From contig JAFMNE010000003.1 of assembly GCA_017859395.1 (NCBI GenBank), forward strand, positions 19,891 to 83,890: a stretch of DNA of 64,000 nucleotides. Reading direction: 5' to 3'. A program made the translations under genes and the position numbers. Below, piece by piece: positions 20,712 through 30,475 of this stretch (the first letter of the stretch is position 1; each line of letters begins with the position of its first letter). The DNA comes from Ilumatobacteraceae bacterium (GTDB lineage Bacteria; Actinomycetota; Acidimicrobiia; Acidimicrobiales; Ilumatobacteraceae). The notes beneath the pieces were generated by a model. It was not told where the DNA came from and did no database searches. It saw only the letters and a program-made list of their open reading frames with translations.

Positions 20712-22241
20712 TCAATCAATGTCGTTCAGGTCTTCGAGTTCGCGATGAGCTGTCTCTGGAAGTGCCCACACCATCATGACGGCAAGCAGTTGACCGAGAG
20801 CCAACAGCGCCATCACGCGTCCATGGCTCCAGCCCGCATCGAGGAGCACGCCGGCACTCAGTAGGCCGACAATGCCGGCGACCAGAGCCACCAGGGTGAG
20901 AAGACCTGATGCTCGTGCCCGTGCACCGGTCGGGAACAATTCGGTGCGGTAGACGGCGATTGCGGGGTAGGCGATGCCACCGAGCAACCCTCCGAGGAAG
21001 GTGGCGCCCCACATCGCCGGACCACCGACGGCGAACGACGCCACGACTCCCGCCGCGGCGAACGGCAGGGCGCCGGCGATCACCCGCCGCCGCCCACTGC
21101 TGTCGGCGGCGCGCCCTCCGATCATCAACCCCACGGCTGCAGGGGTGGCGGTGCAGAGAGTGAAGACCGCGATCAGGCTGGCGGAGTAGCCGCGTTCATC
21201 GTCGAGGTAGCCGTTCTGAAAGAAACTGGCCGGAGCGACGAGGACGTTGACCCCAACGGCGATGGCGGCGAGAACAGCGAAACGTGATCGATCGATGGTG
21301 GTACGGCGCACATGGGGGCGGACGAATCGCTGGGTTTCGGGAAGGCGTCGGGTGAGGTCGACCGCGACCGCCAGCCAGATCAGTGCAACCACATAGACCC
21401 AACGCCATCCCGCATCACCAAGGTCGGCAAGCGGCAGGGCTGCCACGGCAATACCGGCACCCAACCCGTTGGCGAGGGCGAGAAGGCCAACCGCATGCGC
21501 CCGAGAGTTGCGCGGCATCTCTTCGGCCGCAATCACGGCGATCAAGAAATCAACGGCGAGTCCCAGCGGCCGCCCGATGGCCTGCGTGGCGACGAGCAGG
21601 CCGAAATTCGGCGCGAGTGCGCCCAATGCTGTGATGGTCGGCGCTGACCATGCAGCGATTAGCACAGCTCGTCGTCGGCCGATTCGATCGCCGGCAACCG
21701 CAAGGGGGATGGTGATGATGATGCCGGCGCGTACGAGCGATCCGGCAACGCCGATGCCCGTGTTACCAACCCCGAAATCGTCGGCAGCAAAGGCGACCGT
21801 TTGGGTGAACAAGGTGTTGGTGAACGCTGATGCCATGGCGGCTGCTGCGAGCAGGCCGAGGACGCGCACGGTCCGAGCATCGAGTCGATCCGGCGGTGCC
21901 CACCACGGCATCGACCCGTGTGGGGGGCGGTGCCGCACCGTGTGGGCGACCGCCAGCGCGTAGAGCCAACCAAACCACGGCACCTCGATGCCGTAGGACG
22001 TGATCTCATGGATCTGCCCGTCAGGGCTGGTGCTGACGCGACGTTCCCATTGGGTGAACGGACCGTGTGCTTGTCGAAATACCGCGTCGGATGATGCGTG
22101 TGTGGTCGACTGAGGGTCGTCACTTGGGTCGTTCGCCACGAGAACTTCGGCGACGACGTCCTCACGGGGCGTGAGCGCTGCGGGGCCTCGCGGGTCTCCG
22201 GCGGGCCAGGTGGTGCGCAGGGTGCGCTGTCCGACCGGCAC
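20712..22241 (-). CDS. Major facilitator superfamily transporter
   Basis: 509 residues with 12 predicted TM helices of the sugar-transporter/general MFS type. AGDRIGRRRAVLIA after TM2-3 and GGRAADSSGRRRVIAG after TM8 are the two MFS loop-2 signatures. An unusual soluble N terminus of ~125 residues precedes the first MFS helix; it contains one hydrophobic patch (VPWFGWLYALAVAHTV). The substrate cannot be told from sequence. The GTG at 22241 is 6 bases from TATGCT. Divergent from murA with only 21 bases between start codons. Confidence 0.85.
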   Translation of the reverse strand: MPVGQRTLRTTWPAGDPRGPAALTPREDVVAEVLVANDPSDDPQSTTHASSDAVFRQAHGPFTQWERRVSTSPDGQIHEITSYGIEVPWFGWLYALAVAHTVRHRPPHGSMPWWAPPDRLDARTVRVLGLLAAAAMASAFTNTLFTQTVAFAADDFGVGNTGIGVAGSLVRAGIIITIPLAVAGDRIGRRRAVLIAAWSAPTITALGALAPNFGLLVATQAIGRPLGLAVDFLIAVIAAEEMPRNSRAHAVGLLALANGLGAGIAVAALPLADLGDAGWRWVYVVALIWLAVAVDLTRRLPETQRFVRPHVRRTTIDRSRFAVLAAIAVGVNVLVAPASFFQNGYLDDERGYSASLIAVFTLCTATPAAVGLMIGGRAADSSGRRRVIAGALPFAAAGVVASFAVGGPAMWGATFLGGLLGGIAYPAIAVYRTELFPTGARARASGLLTLVALVAGIVGLLSAGVLLDAGWSHGRVMALLALGQLLAVMMVWALPETAHRELEDLNDID

Positions 22242-22247
22242 GGCGGG

Positions 22248-22255
22248 AGCATACT
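22248..22255. promoter_or_regulatory. Shared bidirectional -10 region of the MFS gene and murA
   Basis: Minus strand: TATGCT (22253-22248), 6 bases before the MFS GTG. Plus strand: CATACT (22250-22255), 7 bases before the murA GTG at 22263 (or TACTGG, 5 bases before it). The two elements use the same base pairs. Confidence 0.55.
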
Positions 22256-22262
22256 GGGGTCC

Positions 22263-23582
22263 GTGACGAGCGACCTCGGGGGCCCCGATCTCACCGGTGA
22301 CCGCATCGAGGTGCGTTCCTCAGGGCCGCTCGATGGCACCTTGGTCGTGCCCGGCGCGAAGAATTCAGTGTTGAAATTGATGGCTGCGGCGTTGCTATGC
22401 GACGGCACCACCCGGTTGACGAACGTGCCCCGGATCGCCGACGTGGACATCATGGGCGATCTCTTGGCCCACATCGGGCTCCGGGTGAGCCGGCCGAGCC
22501 CCGACCGTGTTGAACTCACGAACGACGGCAACATCACGCCGGAGGCGCCGTATCAGCTGGTTGAGCGCATCAGAGCGTCGATCAATGTGCTCGGTCCGCT
22601 ACTCGGTCGCTACGGGCGGGTTGTGCTGTCGATGCCGGGTGGGGACGACTTCGGATCACGGCCGATCGACATGCATATCGAGGGGCTGCGCATGATGGGT
22701 GCGGAGTTCAAGTTCGCGCACGGCGAGCTGACGGCCGCCGCTGATCGCCTGCGGGGTGCGCGCATCGTGTTCGACTACCCCAGCGTGGGGGCCACAGAGA
22801 ACATCGTGATGGCCGCGGTGACCGCCGAGGGTGACACCGTGATCGATGGTGCAGCGCGGGAGCCCGAGGTGGTGGACCTGTGTCGGCTGCTCGTGTCGAT
22901 GGGCGGCGATATCTCTGGAATCGGCACGGCTGAACTGCGTATTCGCGGTGTGGGGCGCGACGACCTGCGGCCGGCAGAACATCACACGGTCTCGGACCGC
23001 ATCCAAGCCGCCACCTACATCGCATCGGTTGCGGTCAGCGGAGGTCAACTCACCATGCTCGATGCTCGGGCTGATGATATGGAGATGTTCGTTCGCCGGT
23101 GCCGCGATATGGGTATCGATATCTCCGCCGGGACAGCGATGTTGGGCGATCGGGAGGTGCCGTCCATGTCGGTGACCTCTACCGGGCGACTGCGTGCCGT
23201 CGATGTGCAGACCTTGCCCTACCCGGGCGTGGCCACGGACTACAAGCCTCTGATCGTCACGATGTTGAGCGTTGCCGATGGCGTTGGCGTGGTGACCGAG
23301 AATCTTTACCCCGGTCGTTTTCGCTACGTGGAAGAACTGATGCGTCTTGGCGCCGATATCACCACCACTGGCCATCACGCTGCCGTACGTGGCCGGCCCC
23401 GTTTGTCGGGTGCACCGGTGCGAGCGCACGATATTCGGGCGGGCGCAGCGATGGTGGTGGCCGGCCTGGCCGCGGAAGGCACAACGACAATCACTGGGGT
23501 GCATCACATCGACCGCGGCTACGACGACCTCACCGGCCGCCTCGCTGGGGTTGGCGCCGACATCGTGCGTCGACACGGCTGA
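22263..23582 (+). CDS. murA: UDP-N-acetylglucosamine 1-carboxyvinyltransferase (Asp-type, predicted fosfomycin-insensitive)
   Basis: 439 residues; catalyses the first committed step of peptidoglycan synthesis, the transfer of enolpyruvate to UDP-GlcNAc. The Lys-Asn of GAKNS (33-34) and the REPEVVDL and RGYDDL motifs are present. The flexible-loop nucleophile position reads PGGDDFGSRP: Asp128 replaces the Cys of E. coli MurA (Cys115). The same change in mycobacteria makes the enzyme insensitive to fosfomycin. The frame opens at 22098, but the GTG at 22263 sits at the shared -10 region and matches the usual N terminus. Confidence 0.93.
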   Translation: MTSDLGGPDLTGDRIEVRSSGPLDGTLVVPGAKNSVLKLMAAALLCDGTTRLTNVPRIADVDIMGDLLAHIGLRVSRPSPDRVELTNDGNITPEAPYQLVERIRASINVLGPLLGRYGRVVLSMPGGDDFGSRPIDMHIEGLRMMGAEFKFAHGELTAAADRLRGARIVFDYPSVGATENIVMAAVTAEGDTVIDGAAREPEVVDLCRLLVSMGGDISGIGTAELRIRGVGRDDLRPAEHHTVSDRIQAATYIASVAVSGGQLTMLDARADDMEMFVRRCRDMGIDISAGTAMLGDREVPSMSVTSTGRLRAVDVQTLPYPGVATDYKPLIVTMLSVADGVGVVTENLYPGRFRYVEELMRLGADITTTGHHAAVRGRPRLSGAPVRAHDIRAGAAMVVAGLAAEGTTTITGVHHIDRGYDDLTGRLAGVGADIVRRHG

Positions 23583-23585
23583 GGT

Positions 23586-23765
23586 TTACCCGTTGTTGTC
23601 GTCGACCTCGCTGTCGGGTGTGGTCGCGGCAGCTGCGCGCTCCACACGTCGTTTCACCACGGCCAGTAAGCCGACGACGACGACGATCGGTCCGGCGATC
23701 AACAGGAGTTCATCCCAGCCGCCTTGATGTGCCAAGGTCACGGATGCGTCGGTTCTGAAACCCAC
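23586..23765 (-). CDS. Small single-pass membrane protein
   Basis: 59 residues with one TM helix (LLLIAGPIVVVVGLLAVV), then KRR (positive-inside) and an acidic tail. The GTG at 23765 is preceded at 7 bases by TACCCT; a GTG at 23741 is an alternative. A longer version starting at 23873 would overlap the NifU-like gene and is rejected. It ends 4 bases after the murA stop in convergent orientation. No family is recognised. Confidence 0.55.
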   Translation of the reverse strand: MGFRTDASVTLAHQGGWDELLLIAGPIVVVVGLLAVVKRRVERAAAATTPDSEVDDNNG

Positions 23766-23772
23766 GGTGCGA

Positions 23773-23778
23773 AGGGTA
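23773..23778 (-). promoter_or_regulatory. -10 box (TACCCT), small membrane protein
   Basis: TACCCT on the minus strand, 7 bases before the GTG at 23765. It is the main support for that start. Confidence 0.45.
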
Positions 23779-23822
23779 CGGGGTGCATCGACGGTCCCGT
23801 CGGCTGGTTGAATGGAGAGCGC

Positions 23823-24068
23823 ATGCGAAGCAAGGTCGAAGCAACGATCGAAGTCATCCGTCCGGCGCTCCAAGCCGATGGTGGTGATATCGAACTGGTG
23901 GATGTGAACGAGGACACGGGTGTGGTGACCGTTCGCCTAGTCGGCGCGTGCGGTACCTGTCCGGTCAGCACCGATACGTTGAAAGGCGGCGTGGAGCGCA
24001 TTATGCGCGACCGCATCGATGGTGTCACCGAGGTGATCGACCTGTCGCAGACAGAGAACGCAATCTGA
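23823..24068 (+). CDS. NifU C-terminal-domain Fe-S scaffold protein
   Basis: 81 residues that match the NifU C-terminal (Nfu) domain. It begins VIRPALQADGGDIELV and has the cluster-binding CxxC in GACGTCPVS. It probably holds or delivers a [4Fe-4S] cluster. The ATG at 23823 has GGAG 5 bases upstream; the longer frame from 23724 is Cys-rich and unlikely. Its stop overlaps the meaB ATG as TGATG. Confidence 0.88.
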   Translation: MRSKVEATIEVIRPALQADGGDIELVDVNEDTGVVTVRLVGACGTCPVSTDTLKGGVERIMRDRIDGVTEVIDLSQTENAI

Positions 24069-25030
24069 TGGCGCGGCCACCTGCTGACCCGGTCCAACTC
24101 TTCGGCGCTGCCCTCGAGGGCGACCGCTCGTCCACAGCGCGCCTGCTCTCGCTGATCGAACGCGGCGGTGACCCTGCTCGCGAGGTGGGTCGCCTCGCAT
24201 ATCCACGCAGTGGCGACGGCTACACCGTTGGGCTCACCGGCGCCCCGGGTGCTGGTAAGAGCACGCTCACGTCGGCGCTCATCGGTCACCTGCGCTCGCT
24301 TGAGCTTGAGGTGGCGGTGCTGGCTATCGATCCATCCTCGCCGTTTACCGGCGGTGCCATCCTCGGCGACCGCGTGCGGATGCAGGATCATGCAACAGAT
24401 CCGGGGGTGTTCATTCGGTCGATGGCAACCCGTGGGCACCTTGGTGGTTTGTCACTGGCCACACCGGAGGCGGTGCGCCTGCTCGATGCGCTCGGCCGGC
24501 AATGGATCCTGATCGAGACCGTGGGCGTGGGCCAGGTCGAGGTCGAAGTGGCTGGCAAGGCCGACACCACCGTGGTGGTGGTGAACCCGGGATGGGGTGA
24601 CAGTGTGCAGGCGAACAAAGCGGGCCTGATGGAGATCGCTGATGTGTTCGTGATCAACAAGGCCGATCGGGCCGGCGTGGACGAAACCCGCCGTGATCTC
24701 GAACAGATGCTCGACCTGTCGGAATTGCCGCACGACTCGTGGCGACCGCCGATCGTGGCGACTGTGGCAGCTGATGGAACCGGGGTGCCCGATCTGTGGG
24801 ATGCGGTGCTCGCACATCGTGAACATGCCGAATCATCGGGGCTGCTGAGCGAACGTCGTGAGTTCCGTACCCGAGAAGAACTCCGTGAGATCGTGGCCAA
24901 TCGTCTCCACGAGCGGGCGCGTCAGTTGTGCACGGGCGACCGTTGGGATGAACTCACCGAGTCAGTCGTCGGGCGAACCGTCGATCCGTGGGCTGCGGCC
25001 GACGAGATGCTCGACGGCGTCGACGCCTGA
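24068..25030 (+). CDS. meaB: MeaB/ArgK-type G-protein chaperone of B12-dependent acyl-CoA mutase
   Basis: 320 residues. The P-loop GAPGAGKST, AIDPSSPFTGGAILGDRVRM, FIRSMATRGHLGGL, ETVGVGQ and NKAD are the MeaB signatures. The family protects methylmalonyl-CoA mutase and loads its adenosylcobalamin with GTP hydrolysis. No mutase gene is in the window. The last ~109 bases are antisense to the tail of a truncated AbiEi-like frame. Confidence 0.93.
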   Translation: MARPPADPVQLFGAALEGDRSSTARLLSLIERGGDPAREVGRLAYPRSGDGYTVGLTGAPGAGKSTLTSALIGHLRSLELEVAVLAIDPSSPFTGGAILGDRVRMQDHATDPGVFIRSMATRGHLGGLSLATPEAVRLLDALGRQWILIETVGVGQVEVEVAGKADTTVVVVNPGWGDSVQANKAGLMEIADVFVINKADRAGVDETRRDLEQMLDLSELPHDSWRPPIVATVAADGTGVPDLWDAVLAHREHAESSGLLSERREFRTREELREIVANRLHERARQLCTGDRWDELTESVVGRTVDPWAAADEMLDGVDA

Positions 25031-25602
25031 CCAATCGCATCGAGGGCGTGAAGAAGCGCCCCCGGTCCGGGGCGGCCGCGACGGCGCCAACGCACTGCTC
25101 CGGCGCGTAGCTCGTCGACGGTCCATCCGGCCCGCAGGGCCGAGACAACGGCTCGGCTGGTGGGGCCCGCGCCACCGTGAGGTGCCAGTAGTGCCAGCGT
25201 TGCCGGCACCGAGAGAACCGGGATGCCATCAACTTCTACAACATCGGCATCGGTCAGCCCCCGTGAGAAATGGGTGATGACCTCACCGGGCCGACCGGGC
25301 CAGGCGCCCTTGTGGCAGAGCAGGTCGACCGGTTGATGGTCGGCGAAGCCGTCAAGGCCATGTAAGCGAGCGGCCGCACCGTGGGAGATCACACCGCGGC
25401 CAGGTGCAAGAGTGGCGATGCGACACCGTTGCCGCCACGTGGATGCGACTGCGGTGCACCGCACCACCCGAGATGCGGGACGATCGAGGATGCCATGGGC
25501 GACGAGGCGCTGTTCACGGTGCCATGTGATGCCATGGGCGCGCGCCACCGAACAATGAGCGACCCCGTCATGGTCGCGCAGATGATGAAAGAAGTCGTGC
25601 AT
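24922..25602 (-). pseudogene. AbiEi-like regulator, C-terminally truncated, overlapping meaB
   Basis: 226 residues if translated from the ATG at 25602. The N half matches the AbiEi-like antitoxin/regulator group: an HTH-like start (MHDFFHHLRDHDGVAHCSVA), then VISHGAAARLHGLDGF, DVVEVDGIPVLSVPATLALLA and a RRRGRPGPGALLHAL segment. Family members usually continue for ~80 residues as a DUF559/Vsr-like nuclease-fold domain. Here the frame runs into 36 residues of Ser/Thr-rich sequence that is simply antisense to the meaB end. The gene has therefore probably lost its C-terminal domain and its own stop. No promoter box was seen. Confidence 0.5.
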
Positions 25603-25645
25603 GCCGGCCGTGGCGACCGGGCGATGTGCGATAGGGAAGCGGCGG

Positions 25646-26419
25646 TCAGTTTCCGGTGAACTCGGCTTTGCCCGGTCCGTGCTCGAGGAAGCTCCGCACC
25701 CCGATCTGGGAATCTTCAGAGGTGAAGACCTCGACGAAGAGGTCTTGTTCACGCCGCAACCCGTCTGTGAGTGACAGGTCAGCACCCTCGTCGATGGCTT
25801 GTTTCGTCAAGGCCTGCGCGACGGTTGCGCCCCGAGCGATCTGGCCGGCGAGTTCAAGGACCCGCTCTCGGAGTGCCTCATGGTCAACGACTTCGTCAGC
25901 GAGACCGATACGCAGCGCCTCATCGGCTGCGACCTGGCGGCCGGTCAGGCAGAGTTCTTTCGCGCGGCTGATTCCCACCAGTTCGCGAAGACGTTGGGTG
26001 CCCCCGCCTCCGGGGATGATGCCGAGAAGAATTTCGGGCTGGCCGAATACGGCTTTGGTGGATGCGACGCGATAGTCGCATGCCATCGCGAGCTCGCAAC
26101 CACCACCAAGGGCGTAGCCCGCCACCTCGGCAATGACGAAGCGGGGGAGAGCGGCGATCGCGTCGAGCGCAGTGTGAATGGCGATGGTGACCTCGCGGGC
26201 TTCCTCCGGGCCGCCGAATTCGCTGATATCGGCACCGGCAGCGAAGATGCGGTCACCGCCGGTGACGATCACTACTTTGGGCGGGTCATTGCGCAGCTCG
26301 TCGGCAATTGCTGCCAATTGCCCGGTGACCGCCCGCGATAGAGCGTTCACCTTCCCGTTGCACAAGGTGATGATGGCAATGCCGTCATCGCGACGTTCGA
26401 GGGTTACGACGGTGTCCAT
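25646..26419 (-). CDS. Enoyl-CoA hydratase/isomerase family protein
   Basis: About 257 residues of the crotonase fold. Oxyanion-hole segments FAAGADISEF and GGGCELAMACD are present. Both catalytic Glu positions are kept (Glu in GQPEILLG and Glu in RAKELCLTG), and the PGGGGTQRL loop is intact, so hydration of a trans-2-enoyl-CoA is likely. The ATG at 26419 (MDTVVTL) fits the family N terminus; an in-frame ATG at 26431 is the alternative. Confidence 0.88.
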   Translation of the reverse strand: MDTVVTLERRDDGIAIITLCNGKVNALSRAVTGQLAAIADELRNDPPKVVIVTGGDRIFAAGADISEFGGPEEAREVTIAIHTALDAIAALPRFVIAEVAGYALGGGCELAMACDYRVASTKAVFGQPEILLGIIPGGGGTQRLRELVGISRAKELCLTGRQVAADEALRIGLADEVVDHEALRERVLELAGQIARGATVAQALTKQAIDEGADLSLTDGLRREQDLFVEVFTSEDSQIGVRSFLEHGPGKAEFTGN

Positions 26420-26466
26420 GCCCGACAGCATGGCACTTCATCGCCGGTGGAACGCTGCTCGGCGGG

Positions 26467-27624
26467 TTACCCGATGGCCGCGGAATAGACCTCACGGGTG
26501 CGGTCCGCCACCGCCGCCCATGTGTAGTCGTCCACCAAGGCCGCGCCGCGACGACGAAGATCATCGCCAAGATCAACGTCGTTGAGGGCGGCGACGATTC
26601 GGTCGGCCAACATGGCGGCATTGCCCGGCTCGAATGTGAGCGCAGCGCCGCTGTCTCCAATGACTTCGGCGAGTCCGCCAGTGGCCGCCACCACGAGCGG
26701 GCCGCCGCCGGCTAATGCTTCGAGGGCAACCACCCCGAAGGGCTCGTACAACGACGGGATCACCACGCAATCAGCGCGGTGGACCGCGGCGCGCAACCGG
26801 TTGTCGTCGAGCCACCCCGGCAGATCGATAGCATCGGATAGGCCCGCCACATCAACACGAGATTGCAACTCTGCGGAGTAGGTGCCGTGACCGGCGATCA
26901 TGCAGCGGGCCTCGGGGACCCGAGTGCGCACAGTGGCCATCGCGTCGATCAGCACCTGGAAGCCCTTTTCGTACTGCACGCGGCCCCATGTGAGGATCAG
27001 GGGTGGGTCGTCGGGGGCAGGTGCTGCCTCATCAGCCGCCACCGTGCGCCACCATGCCGGGTCGATGCCGCCGATGATCGGGTGGACAACGGCGGGGTCC
27101 AACTCGAAATCGCCGATGACCTGTCGGGAGAGCAGGCCGGTAATGGTGATGACGCGGCGAGAGTTTGCCGCCGCCCACCACTCGACACCATTGACATCGG
27201 TGGGAACACCCGGTGGGACGTGCCCGCCGTGTCGGCTGCGCTCGGTGCCGTGGAATGTGGTGACGACCGGCACGCCGTGCATATGCGACAGCACCTGAGC
27301 CGCCCAGGCCACCTGCCAGTCGTGGGCATGGACGACGTCGGGACGCCACTGCTCCAGTGCGGTTGATGCGGCGACCATGGCGTGGTTCGCCGATGCCACA
27401 CGGGCGATAGCTCGATCGGGTAGCCACGGCAGGTCGACCTCGGCGCGCAGAATGCGCACGCCGGCGAGGGTGCTATCGCGATCGAGTTGGCGGTCGTCGC
27501 GACGGGTGATCACCACAACTTCGTCACCTCCGGCCGCCAGGGCGTGGGCCAGACCGTCCACATGGGCGGCCATCCCGCCCGAGCTCGTCGGCGGGAGTTC
27601 CCACGACAGCATCAGGATGCGCAC
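26467..27624 (-). CDS. GT4 family glycosyltransferase, Rv3032-like alpha-glucan/glycogen synthase
   Basis: 385 residues with a GT-B fold. The N terminus VRILMLSWELPPTSSGG matches the actinobacterial Rv3032-type alpha-1,4-glucosyltransferases, and the C half has WGRVQYEKGF and the E-x7-E motif EPFGVVALE. It probably extends alpha-1,4-glucan and is divergent from the branching enzyme. The GTG at 27624 is chosen because TATGGT lies 7 bases upstream and the protein then starts exactly at the conserved block. An ATG at 27636 would lie inside that -10 box. Confidence 0.85.
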   Translation of the reverse strand: MRILMLSWELPPTSSGGMAAHVDGLAHALAAGGDEVVVITRRDDRQLDRDSTLAGVRILRAEVDLPWLPDRAIARVASANHAMVAASTALEQWRPDVVHAHDWQVAWAAQVLSHMHGVPVVTTFHGTERSRHGGHVPPGVPTDVNGVEWWAAANSRRVITITGLLSRQVIGDFELDPAVVHPIIGGIDPAWWRTVAADEAAPAPDDPPLILTWGRVQYEKGFQVLIDAMATVRTRVPEARCMIAGHGTYSAELQSRVDVAGLSDAIDLPGWLDDNRLRAAVHRADCVVIPSLYEPFGVVALEALAGGGPLVVAATGGLAEVIGDSGAALTFEPGNAAMLADRIVAALNDVDLGDDLRRRGAALVDDYTWAAVADRTREVYSAAIG

Positions 27625-27631
27625 GGCGCGC

Positions 27632-27641
27632 ACCATACTCT
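27632..27641. promoter_or_regulatory. Shared bidirectional -10 region of the GT4 gene and glgB
   Basis: Minus strand TATGGT (27637-27632), 7 bases before the GTG at 27624. Plus strand TACTCT (27636-27641), 6 bases before the GTG at 27648. They overlap by the central TA, so the two start codons are only 23 bases apart. Confidence 0.6.
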
Positions 27642-27647
27642 GGGGTT

Positions 27648-29509
<1,862 letters not shown>

Positions 29510-29513
<4 letters not shown>

Positions 29514-30160
29514 ACGACCAGCGATCGGTCGTGTCGGCGGGTCTCGTTCTCGCTGCGGCTGTTGGGGTGTTCGGCATCGCCTTCGGTGCGGGAGCGGTCA
29601 GTGCCGGGGCATCGGTGTGGCAGACGTGTGTGATGTCGTTGGCGGTGTTCACCGGCGCGTCGCAGTTCTCCGCTATCAGCGTGATCGCCGCTGGTGGTGG
29701 CACGGTGGCTGCTCTCGGTGGCGCCACGCTGCTTGCGGCCCGCAACGGTGTCTACGCCCTCGCGATGTCGCGGGTGCTTCCCCGAGGCCGGTTGGCCACC
29801 CGGTTGATCGCGGCTCAGGTCACCATCGACGAGTCGACCGCGATGGCGTCGGCGGCGCGTGATGACGCTGACGCGCGACGTGCATTCTGGGTGACGGGGA
29901 TTGGGGTCTACGTGTTCTGGAATATCGGCACGCTCGTGGGGGCGGTGGCGGGCAGCGCCGTCGACCCGGCCGTATTCGGACTTGACGCTGCGTTTCCGTC
30001 CGGATTCGTAGCGATGCTGGCACCGTTGATGGACCAGCCTGCACATCGTGCCGCAGCCATCGGCGGGGCCGTGATCTGCCTTGTCGCAACCCCGGTGCTA
30101 CCGGTGGGGCTTCCGATCCTCTGCGCTGCCGCGGCGGTCATGCTGGGGGTGCGACGATGA
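29510..30160 (+). CDS. azlC: AzlC-family branched-chain amino acid exporter, large subunit
   Basis: 216 residues and about 6-7 TM helices. GVFGIAFGAGAVSAGAS and MSLAVFTGASQFSAI are the AzlC signatures, as in C. glutamicum BrnF. With the next gene it forms a BrnFE-type exporter of Leu, Ile, Val and Met. The ATG at 29510 overlaps the glgB stop, and it overlaps the next gene by ATGA. Confidence 0.88.
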
Positions 30161-30462
30161 CATGGACACTGGTGATCGTGCTGGCCGTCGTTGCCTACAC
30201 CTTCAAAGCCACCGGCATGGTGCTGGCTGCGGGTCGCCGGCTGCCACCGGTGCTCGACCGCGCTGCGGCGTTGGTGCCCGCCGCGCTCATTGCCGCGTTG
30301 GTGGTCAACGACACGGTGACGTCAGCGGGAGCATTGACCATTGATGCGCGGGCGGTCGGCGTCGGCGCGGCGATAGTTGCCGCGTGGCGACGGGCGCATC
30401 TCATCGTGGTGATCGTGCTGGGCGCCGCGGTGACGGCGGCTGTGCGTGCGATCGGGATGTAG
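30157..30462 (+). CDS. azlD: AzlD-family branched-chain amino acid exporter, small subunit
   Basis: 101 residues with 3-4 TM helices. The short hydrophobic protein with RRLPPVLDRAAALVPAALIAAL matches the AzlD/BrnE family. It is translationally coupled to azlC. Confidence 0.85.
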   Translation: MTWTLVIVLAVVAYTFKATGMVLAAGRRLPPVLDRAAALVPAALIAALVVNDTVTSAGALTIDARAVGVGAAIVAAWRRAHLIVVIVLGAAVTAAVRAIGM

Positions 30463-30475
30463 CGCTGCTCAGCGC
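30462..30475. terminator. Short palindrome over convergent stops of azlD and galT
   Basis: GCGCTG (30462-30467) and CAGCGC (30470-30475) are inverted repeats that contain or abut both stop codons. The stem is short and the loop tight, so the terminator role is weak. Confidence 0.3.

Noticed and set aside
25600-26460. Defence island around the AbiEi-like gene
   Set aside because: No toxin partner, nuclease or other defence gene is adjacent; neighbours are meaB and an enoyl-CoA hydratase.
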